From: Bacteroidales bacterium
Lineage (GTDB): Bacteria > Bacteroidota > Bacteroidia > Bacteroidales > UBA932
Assembly: GCA_017469745.1 (NCBI GenBank)
Contig: JAFUFS010000019.1
Coordinates: 1-39,786, forward strand
Reading direction: 5' to 3'
Length of the DNA: 39,786 nucleotides
A model generated the notes under the pieces. The model ran no database searches, had not been told where the DNA came from, and saw nothing but the letters and a program-made list of their open reading frames with translations. The number at the start of each line of letters is the position of its first letter. Position 1 is the first letter of the stretch. The position numbers were made by a program, and so were the translations under genes. This document shows positions 33,929 to 39,786 of the stretch, piece after piece.

Positions 33929-35314
33929 ATGAAGATCAAGCATCTGCTCATAGCATCGCTGGCCATCCTGGCTGCAGCATGCTCGTCCAACAAGACCGCC
34001 GGACCCATCAAGGTAAACGTTCCTGCAAGGCCCGCCGGACAGGAGAATGTAATCGGCCTGACGGTCCCTCCGATGGAGACCGTCAGGGTCGGATTCGTAG
34101 GATTGGGAATGAGGGGATCAGGCGCAGTGCCGCGCTTTACCTACATCCCTGGAGTCCAGATCGTCGCCCTCTGTGACGTCCTCCCCGAGAACGTTGAAAG
34201 TGCGCAGAAGACCCTGGAAGACAGGGGCTTCCCGAGGGCGGCCGAATATTCAGGAGACACCGAGGCCTACAAGCAGCTCTGCGAAAGGGACGACATCGAC
34301 CTCGTCTACATCTGCACCGACTGGGTACACCACGTTCCCGTGGCCCTCTATGCCATGGAACATGGCAAGAACGTCGCCTGCGAAGTACCGATGGCCGCAT
34401 CCCTCGAAGACATCTGGGCCGTCATCAACACCTCCGAAAGGACCCGCAAGCATTGCATGATGCTCGAGAACTGCTGCTACGACTTCTTCGAACTGTCCTG
34501 CCTCTCGATGGCGCAGGCCGGAGTCTTCGGCGAGGTCCTGCACGCAGAGGGTTCCTACTGCCACAACCTCGATCCTTTCTGGGATGAATATTGGAACAAC
34601 TGGAGGCTTGATTTCAACGAGCAGCACAAGGGAGACGTCTATCCCACCCATGGCTTGGGTCCTGTTGCACAGGTCCTGAACATCCACAGGGGTGACCGCT
34701 TCAAGACCCTCGTGGCCATGGAGACCAAGGCTGTGAACGGTCCCCGCAATGTCGAGAGACGCCACGGAAGGAAGAGCGAGAACTTCCAGAACGGAGACGA
34801 GACCAGCACCCTGATCAGCACCGAGAACGGCAAGACCATCCTCATCGAGCATGATGTCATGACTCCCAGGCCTTACAGCAGGATGTACCAGCTCGTCGGC
34901 ACCGAAGGCTATGCCGGAAAATACCCTGTCCAGCAGATAGTCCTTCGCGGTGACCAGTTCAAGGAGACTCCCAGCATCGAGGACTTCAACACAGAGAAGC
35001 ACCTTTCCAAGGAGGAAATCGCTGAATATCAGGAGAAATACCGAAACCCCATCCTGACTCCTGAGCTCGAGGCCCTGGCAAAGGAAGTCGGCGGACACGG
35101 TGGAATGGACTTCATAATGGACTACCGTCTGGTCTACTGCCTGCACAACGGACTGCCTCTCGACATGGATGTCTACGACATGGCCGAGTGGTGCTGCCTT
35201 GCAGAACTTGGCAAGATCTCCATCGAGAACGGCAACATGCCCGTAGAAGTTCCCGACTTCACCCGCGGAGCCTGGAACCAGCTCAAGGGCTTCTCCTACG
35301 CCTTCGCCAAGTAA
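33929..35314 (+). CDS. GH109-type glycosidase (Gfo/Idh/MocA fold), lipoprotein
   Basis: GH109 enzymes use a bound NAD cofactor to remove alpha-N-acetylgalactosamine, for example from blood group A glycans. The 461 residues start with a lipoprotein signal ending LAAAC (Cys18). A Rossmann domain follows (RVGFVGLGMRGSG, IVALCDVLPENV, ICTDWVHHVPVALYAMEHGK, CEVPMA). The C-terminal half contains KGDVYPTHGLGPVAQVLN, a hallmark segment of GH109. ATG 33929 is chosen; the in-frame ATG at 33806 lies before the terminator and promoter. Substrate GalNAc is a family expectation, and other NAD-dependent glycosidase or oxidoreductase roles remain possible. Confidence 0.88.
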   Translation: MKIKHLLIASLAILAAACSSNKTAGPIKVNVPARPAGQENVIGLTVPPMETVRVGFVGLGMRGSGAVPRFTYIPGVQIVALCDVLPENVESAQKTLEDRGFPRAAEYSGDTEAYKQLCERDDIDLVYICTDWVHHVPVALYAMEHGKNVACEVPMAASLEDIWAVINTSERTRKHCMMLENCCYDFFELSCLSMAQAGVFGEVLHAEGSYCHNLDPFWDEYWNNWRLDFNEQHKGDVYPTHGLGPVAQVLNIHRGDRFKTLVAMETKAVNGPRNVERRHGRKSENFQNGDETSTLISTENGKTILIEHDVMTPRPYSRMYQLVGTEGYAGKYPVQQIVLRGDQFKETPSIEDFNTEKHLSKEEIAEYQEKYRNPILTPELEALAKEVGGHGGMDFIMDYRLVYCLHNGLPLDMDVYDMAEWCCLAELGKISIENGNMPVEVPDFTRGAWNQLKGFSYAFAK

Positions 35315-35323
35315 GGCAATAAC

Positions 35324-35444
35324 AAAGAGGCTGACCAAAAAGATTCTTCACTTCGTTCAGAATGACAGTTGTGTGTCAATGACAGTTGTGTGTCATTCTG
35401 AGGCAGGTAAAACCTGCCGAAGAATCTTTTTGGTCAGCCTCTTT
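35324..35444. repeat. Compound palindromic repeat between convergent genes (repeat copy 3)
   Basis: Perfect 26-base outer arms at 35324-35349 and 35419-35444 start with AAAGAGGCTGACC. Inside are a second inverted pair (CAGAATGACA at 35358-35367 and TGTCATTCTG at 35391-35400), two tandem copies of a 17-base unit AATGACAGTTGTGTGTC (35361-35377 and 35378-35394) and a small hairpin GGCAGGT-AAA-ACCTGCC (35402-35418). The dispersed repeat appears at 35341-35366, and a variant with a different centre at 35392-35427. It sits 9 bases after the GH109 stop and 9 before the epimerase stop. With a T-rich end on each strand it can act as a two-way terminator. Confidence 0.88.
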
Positions 35445-35453
35445 TGTAATATG

Positions 35454-36593
35454 CTACTTCGTCGAGAAGGCGAAGCGGCAGAAGCTGTGATAGGTCTCGC
35501 CGGGCTTGAGAAGGGCGGTAGGCCACTCAGGCTTGTTGGGCGTGTCAGGATAGTGCTGGGTCTCAAGGCAGACAGCAGTGCGGAAATTGTAGGTCACGCC
35601 ACGCTTGCCGGTGTTGGCTCCATCGAGGAAGTTGCCCACGTAGACCTGGACACCAGGCTCGTTGGTATATTCCTTAAGCACGATTCCGCTCTCGGGGCAG
35701 TAGAGCTCGGCTGCAAGGGCAGTCTGGTCGCCCTTGGTGTCGAGAACCCAGTTGTGATCGTAACCCTTGCCGTTGTGGAGCTGGTCGTAGTCGGCATTGA
35801 TGTCCTGGCCGATCTTCTTCGCAGTGCGGAAATCCATCGGAGTTCCCTCGACGGGAGCGATCTCGCCGGTGGTCATGAAGGTGTCGTCGACAGGGGTGAA
35901 GTTCGAAGCGTTGATGTAGAGCTCGTTACCCTCGATGCTGTTGTTGCCGTCACCGGAAAGGTTGAAGTAGGAATGGTTGGTCATGTTGATGACCGTAGTC
36001 TTGTCTGTGGTGGCCTCGTAGTTGATGTCAATGGCATTGTCCTCGGTGAGGGTGAAGGTCACGAATGCGGTCACATGGCCGGGGAAGTTGGCCTCGCCGT
36101 CAGGAGAATCGATCTTGAGCTTCACGTGGCTGCCGTCAGCCTCTACGGTCTCGAAGACCTTGTACTGCCAGCCATTGGGACCTCCGTGGAGGCAGTGGCC
36201 GTAGTTGTTCTGGGGGAGCTGGTACTCCACACCGTCGACAGTGATCCTGCCCTGGTTGATACGGTTGGCGTAACGGCCGATAGTAGCGCCGAAGTCGGAC
36301 TTGTGGTTCTCAGGGAAATAGTCCTGGACGGTGCTGAAACCGTGGACGACATCCTTGAACTCACCGTTGCGGTCAGGAACCATGACGGAGACGATACGTC
36401 CTCCGAAATTGGTGATGCAGACCTCCATCCCGGCCTTGTTGGTGAGGGGGGAGAGAGCGGTTTTCAGGCCGTCCCTTTCAGCATTGAAATCCTCCGGATT
36501 CAGACCGGACTTCGTGAGAGTCACGGTGTTCTTCTGGCCGCATCCCATTATCATGGCAGCGGCTGCACAGATAGCAATCAGTTTCTTTGTCAT
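35454..36593 (-). CDS. Aldose 1-epimerase (GalM family), lipoprotein
   Basis: Aldose epimerases interconvert alpha and beta anomers of sugars. The 379 residues from ATG 36593 start with a lipoprotein signal ending AMIMGC (Cys18), so the enzyme works in the cell envelope, not in the cytoplasm as classic GalM does. Family motifs include FGATIGRYANRI, LHGGPNGWQYKVF, MTNHSYFNLSG with the catalytic-type His, and a C-terminal TAVCLETQHYPDTPN with the likely catalytic Glu. It follows the GH127 gene by 22 bases on the same strand, so both should be co-transcribed and the epimerase may act on the sugar released. Confidence 0.92.
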   Translation of the reverse strand: MTKKLIAICAAAAMIMGCGQKNTVTLTKSGLNPEDFNAERDGLKTALSPLTNKAGMEVCITNFGGRIVSVMVPDRNGEFKDVVHGFSTVQDYFPENHKSDFGATIGRYANRINQGRITVDGVEYQLPQNNYGHCLHGGPNGWQYKVFETVEADGSHVKLKIDSPDGEANFPGHVTAFVTFTLTEDNAIDINYEATTDKTTVINMTNHSYFNLSGDGNNSIEGNELYINASNFTPVDDTFMTTGEIAPVEGTPMDFRTAKKIGQDINADYDQLHNGKGYDHNWVLDTKGDQTALAAELYCPESGIVLKEYTNEPGVQVYVGNFLDGANTGKRGVTYNFRTAVCLETQHYPDTPNKPEWPTALLKPGETYHSFCRFAFSTK

Positions 36594-36615
36594 TGTATAA
36601 TAATTAAAAAAACAA

Positions 36616-38631
36616 CTATTTCTCATTAAAGGTCTCAGGTCTGGTCGCCTGAACGGTCCTGGGAAGCCAGACCGCCATCTCACCTGAGCCTCTGTGGCAC
36701 CAGGCATAGTAAGGAATAAGCGTCAGTTTGACGTCTTTCACGGCAAGCCTTCCTGTACGGTCATAAGAAACGGACTGGGCGATCGTGGCTATCTTCCGGA
36801 CCGGGTAGCCCATTACATCACCCGGGACAGCGACCATCCCGGGATCAGGTCCTACAAGGACACTTCTCACAGGGAAACTGTTGTCCGGCCATTCGGCACA
36901 ATAGACCAGAGGTCCGCGTTCTACCGCCACCCTGCCACGGTCAGCCTCAACCTTTTCATTGGCGACAACGATCCTTGGTTCCATGTCCAGGTGAAGGGAA
37001 ACCTTGTCACCCTTTTTCCATTTGCGGGATATGGTGAAATAACCCTTATCAAGGTTTGCCTTGACCTCTTCACCGTTGACCATGACCTTGTAACCGAGAG
37101 TCTTTCCGTCGGCATAGGAATAGAGGTCGCCATGAACCACCTCTCCCCGCACCCATCCAGGAATTCTAAGCTTCATCGAAAACTCCTTAGCTGCAGTACG
37201 GTCAATGAATATTTCTACATCTCCATTCCAAGGATAGGAAGTTTCCTGCCTCAGAACCACATCCTTCCCTCCGATCTTCTGAGTCATAGTGTTGGACATG
37301 TAGAGATTGACATATAAATCATTGTCCTTCAGGGCGTAGACATATCCAGGCACGGAAGGGATGAAGCGGCAGATGTTCGAAGGGCAGCAGGCGCAGCCGA
37401 ACCAAGGCTTCCTGTCATGCTGGCCGGCAGATTCAAGTGGATTGGGATAGAAGAATGCATCCCCCTGGAGGGATACCCCGGAAAGCAGACCGTTGTAGAG
37501 CGTGCGCTCAAGCACGTCGTAATACTTTGAATCCCCATGAAGGAGGAACATCCTGTGATTGACATAGACATTCCCTATCGCAGCACAGGTCTCGCAATAT
37601 GCCGACATGTTGGGAAGCTCATAATCAGCGCCGAAGGCTTCACCCATGTTGGTGGCCCCGATGCCGCCGGTGATGTAGAGTTTCTTCCCCACGATATTCT
37701 CCCAGATCCTGTCGATGGCGTCGATGTAATCCTTGTCACCGGTCAGAGCAGCTACATCAGCCATACCTGAATACATGTAAGCGGCCCTAACTGCATGGCC
37801 GACGGCTTCATCCTGCTCAAGCACAGGCAGATGAGTCTGGTTATAAGCATCCCTGTTCTCCGTCTTTCCCCTATGGTCGAGGAAAAACTTTGCCTGGTCA
37901 AGATACTTCCTTTCGCCTGTCACGAGATACAGCTTGCACAATGCCATCTCGGCGATCTGATGTCCCGGGACCCTGACCACCTGTCCCTCGCCTTCACCTA
38001 TCTCCCTGCACACGCAGTCGGCATACCGGATGGCTATGTCGAGGAAATTACGTTTGCCTGTGGCACGGTAATGAGCCACGGCTCCTTCCACCATGTGGCC
38101 GAGATTGTAGAATTCATGGCTCAGCTCCTCAACCTTTTCCCAACGATGCTCACCCGCCCATTCATGGGGATGGGCAGGATTCATGGTCCTGGCAGTGTAA
38201 AGATAACCGTCGGCCTCCTGGGCCGAAGCGACAATCGTCAAGACGCTGTCGATGTAGGCTTCCAGCTTTTTGTCAGGATAGGTCTGAAGGACATAGCTGG
38301 CCCCTTCAATGGTCTTGTAGACATCCGTGTCGTCAAAGGAATAGCCTCCGACTTTGTAGTCAGGACTAGGATGAGCCGCCTTGACGAAATTATCGTAACG
38401 GCCAGTCTCCTCGCACTTGCTGAAAGCCAGGGGAATGGTCACTTCCCGGGAGGCTTTTAGACGCTGGCCCCAGAAGGCATCGGTGACCTTTACTGAGGTA
38501 AAATCCACAGGGGAAATAGGATAGCCCCGTCCGGGGAGGCTCCGCTGCTTGTCAGATGAGGTAAGCAACAGGACCGCCACGGCTGTGAACAAGGAAAAAG
38601 CTATTCTTCTGGATAGGACTTTATTAAGCAC
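36616..38631 (-). CDS. GH127-family beta-L-arabinofuranosidase-like enzyme
   Basis: GH127 enzymes remove beta-L-arabinofuranose, using a zinc-bound Cys nucleophile. The family core is plain: YCETCAAIGN (Glu and Cys), WFGCACCPSN (Cys cluster with the likely nucleophile), an early segment FWGQRLKASREVTIP and HAVRAAYMYSGMAD. I take GTG 38631 as start, giving 671 residues that begin with a normal signal peptide (MLNKVLSRRIAFSLFTAVAV). The longer frame to an ATG at 38721 would add 30 residues with no family support and would cross the probable terminator of the next gene. The related families GH146 and DUF1680 proteins of other specificity cannot be excluded. It probably forms a two-gene operon with the epimerase. 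Confidence 0.85.
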   Translation of the reverse strand: MLNKVLSRRIAFSLFTAVAVLLLTSSDKQRSLPGRGYPISPVDFTSVKVTDAFWGQRLKASREVTIPLAFSKCEETGRYDNFVKAAHPSPDYKVGGYSFDDTDVYKTIEGASYVLQTYPDKKLEAYIDSVLTIVASAQEADGYLYTARTMNPAHPHEWAGEHRWEKVEELSHEFYNLGHMVEGAVAHYRATGKRNFLDIAIRYADCVCREIGEGEGQVVRVPGHQIAEMALCKLYLVTGERKYLDQAKFFLDHRGKTENRDAYNQTHLPVLEQDEAVGHAVRAAYMYSGMADVAALTGDKDYIDAIDRIWENIVGKKLYITGGIGATNMGEAFGADYELPNMSAYCETCAAIGNVYVNHRMFLLHGDSKYYDVLERTLYNGLLSGVSLQGDAFFYPNPLESAGQHDRKPWFGCACCPSNICRFIPSVPGYVYALKDNDLYVNLYMSNTMTQKIGGKDVVLRQETSYPWNGDVEIFIDRTAAKEFSMKLRIPGWVRGEVVHGDLYSYADGKTLGYKVMVNGEEVKANLDKGYFTISRKWKKGDKVSLHLDMEPRIVVANEKVEADRGRVAVERGPLVYCAEWPDNSFPVRSVLVGPDPGMVAVPGDVMGYPVRKIATIAQSVSYDRTGRLAVKDVKLTLIPYYAWCHRGSGEMAVWLPRTVQATRPETFNEK

Positions 38632-38634
38632 ATC

Positions 38635-38665
38635 CAAAATTAGTAAACTTTCATCGGACTTCCAA
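38635..38665 (-). promoter_or_regulatory. Candidate promoter of the GH127-epimerase operon
   Basis: On the minus strand, TTG (38665-38663), a 20-base spacer and a perfect TAATTTTG (38642-38635). The proposed GTG start lies only 3 bases further, so the mRNA would be leaderless or start just inside the gene. The true start codon is therefore not fully certain. Confidence 0.55.
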
Positions 38666-38668
38666 TAT

Positions 38669-38713
38669 AAAAACAAATGCGCCACACAGTCAGGAAAGAG
38701 ACCGCATGGCGCA
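38669..38713 (-). terminator. Candidate terminator of the DUF1015 gene
   Basis: Read on the minus strand, TGCGCCA (38713-38707) pairs with TGGCGCA (38684-38678) across a 22-base loop, followed by a T-rich stretch (38677-38669). The long loop lowers confidence. Confidence 0.45.
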
Positions 38714-38730
38714 CCTGCCAATAGAGTATA

Positions 38731-39786
38731 TTAGTCCAGCGAATGGATAAAGAGTCCGGAACGGAGCTTAGGCTCGAACCAAGTGGTCTTGGGCGGCATG
38801 ATGTTGCCTGTGTCGGCAATGTCGATCAGCTGCTGCATCGAGACCGGATAAAGGGCGAAGGCCACCTTCATCTCACCGGAATCGACCCTGCGCGAAAGCT
38901 CGCCCAGTCCGCGGATACCTCCGACGAAGTCGATCCTCTTGTCTGTCCTGAGGTCCTTGATGCCAAGGATGGCGTCCAGGACGAGGTTCGAAAGGATGGT
39001 CACGTCAAGAACTCCGATAGGATCCTTGTCGTCATACCTTCCGGGAAGAGCCTCGAGGGAGTACCACATTCCGTCAAGATACATCGAGAAATTATGAAGG
39101 TGGTCCGGGTGATAGATTTCAGCACCCATCTCCTTGACCGTGAAATCCTTTGCAAGAGCCTCAAGGAACTGCTCCTTCGAAAGGCCGTTCAGGTCCTTGA
39201 CCACGCGGTTGTAGTCCAGGATCTTGAGCTGGCTCTCAGGGAAGCACACTGCCATGAAGAAGTTGTACTCCTCGTCCCCTGTGTGGTTCGGGTTCTGCTC
39301 CCTCTTCTCTGCACCGACGCGGGCAGCTGCTGCCGTACGGTGGTGACCGTCAGCGACATAGAAAGCCTCGACGTCACCGCAGAAGAGACGGGTGATCTGG
39401 TCGATGGTCTTGTCGTCATCGATGACCCAGAACTTGTGGCCGAAGTCGTTCTCGTCGATGAAATCGTACTCGGGCTCACGGGTAACGGTCTGGGCGACTA
39501 TCTTGTTCAGGATGTCATTGTCCTTGTAGGCAAAGAAGACAGGCTCGATGTTGGCGTTCTGGATGCGGACATGGACCATGCGGTCGTCCTCCTTGTCCTT
39601 GCGGGTGAGCTCGTGCTTCTTGATCTTGCCGGTGGCGTAGTCGTCTGTGTGGGCGCAGAGCACGAGGCCGTACTGGGTGCGGCCCTCCATGGTCTGGGCA
39701 TAGACGTAATAGCATTCCTTGCCGTCACGCTTGAGCCAGCCCTTGGCCTGCCATTCCTTGAAATTCTCGACGGCCTTGTCATAGAC
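38731..39786 (-). CDS. DUF1015 family protein (5' end beyond the window)
   Basis: 351 codons are visible, and the frame runs open to the window edge (VYDKAVENFKEWQAKGWLKR), so the start is missing. The pattern TMEGRTQYGLVLCAHTDDY, VADGHHRTAAAARVG, FFMAVCFPESQLKILDYNRVV and DFVGGIRGLGEL matches DUF1015 (COG4198). The DGHHR segment recalls ParB/serine-kinase-like folds. In Bacteroidota such genes often lie near serine biosynthesis genes, but that neighbourhood is outside this window. The biochemical role is not established. An internal ATG at 39690 exists but is not the start, because homologous-looking sequence continues upstream. Confidence 0.85.
   Translation of the reverse strand, partial: VYDKAVENFKEWQAKGWLKRDGKECYYVYAQTMEGRTQYGLVLCAHTDDYATGKIKKHELTRKDKEDDRMVHVRIQNANIEPVFFAYKDNDILNKIVAQTVTREPEYDFIDENDFGHKFWVIDDDKTIDQITRLFCGDVEAFYVADGHHRTAAAARVGAEKREQNPNHTGDEEYNFFMAVCFPESQLKILDYNRVVKDLNGLSKEQFLEALAKDFTVKEMGAEIYHPDHLHNFSMYLDGMWYSLEALPGRYDDKDPIGVLDVTILSNLVLDAILGIKDLRTDKRIDFVGGIRGLGELSRRVDSGEMKVAFALYPVSMQQLIDIADTGNIMPPKTTWFEPKLRSGLFIHSLD

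Noticed and set aside
34250..35338. Long open frame (362 codons) antisense to the GH109 gene, and similar long antisense frames at 7380-8192, 15758-16723 and 35373-36629.
   Set aside because: These mirror strongly biased codon use of the real gene on the other strand. They have no recognisable domains and start and stop at arbitrary places.
35361..35394. CRISPR-like direct repeats.
   Set aside because: The 17-base units are directly adjacent with no spacers and belong to a larger palindromic element; no cas gene is present.

Overview
This window looks like chromosomal DNA of a GC-rich member of the Bacteroidota, most likely the order Bacteroidales. The evidence is a SusC/SusD pair, many lipoprotein and secreted glycosidases, an ExbB-X-ExbD-ExbD cluster, and promoters of the Bacteroidota type (TTTG about 20 bases before TAnnTTTG). 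Most start codons also lack a Shine-Dalgarno sequence. I cannot fix the genus from the sequence alone. There are no rRNA or tRNA genes, no CRISPR array, no insertion sequence and no phage genes.

Region 1 (1-18978) is a dense block of mostly housekeeping genes. It holds a Nudix gene end, queA, dprA, tatD and ansA; then the Ton motor genes exbB, a small membrane protein and two exbD genes, closed by a strong terminator. A run from asnS follows: udk, a TonB-like protein, a large uncharacterised membrane-anchored protein, an acyl-CoA ligase, a dCMP deaminase and an S41 peptidase. This run meets a convergent NtrC-type response regulator that ends before any DNA-binding domain. Next come cmk-ispH and efp.

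Region 2 (19049-25933) opens with an unusual fusion: a C69-type (dipeptidase-like) N-terminal half with Ser where the family has its catalytic Cys, joined to a sialidase-like Asp-box propeller. It continues with dnaX, lptB, a secreted protein of unknown function and an M16 peptidase.

Region 3 (25955-38631) is a glycan-utilisation region: a GH29 alpha-L-fucosidase lipoprotein, a convergent metallophosphatase, SusC and SusD, a GH109 lipoprotein and, on the opposite strand, a GH127 enzyme followed by an aldose-epimerase lipoprotein. The Ton motor (ExbB/ExbD plus TonB-like protein) encoded 20 kb away could energise SusC. No HTCS, SusR or ECF-sigma/anti-sigma regulator is present. The window ends inside a DUF1015 gene.

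The most interesting signals are the Ser-substituted C69-sialidase fusion and a dispersed repeat (GTCATTCTGAG...GAAGAATCT). The repeat occurs at three places: it supplies the stop codon of ispH, lies in frame inside dnaX, and forms a large compound palindrome between two convergent genes. Four genes (tatD, cmk, the fusion gene and dnaX) also have the start codon only 5-6 bases after a perfect TAnnTTTG box, which predicts leaderless mRNAs.
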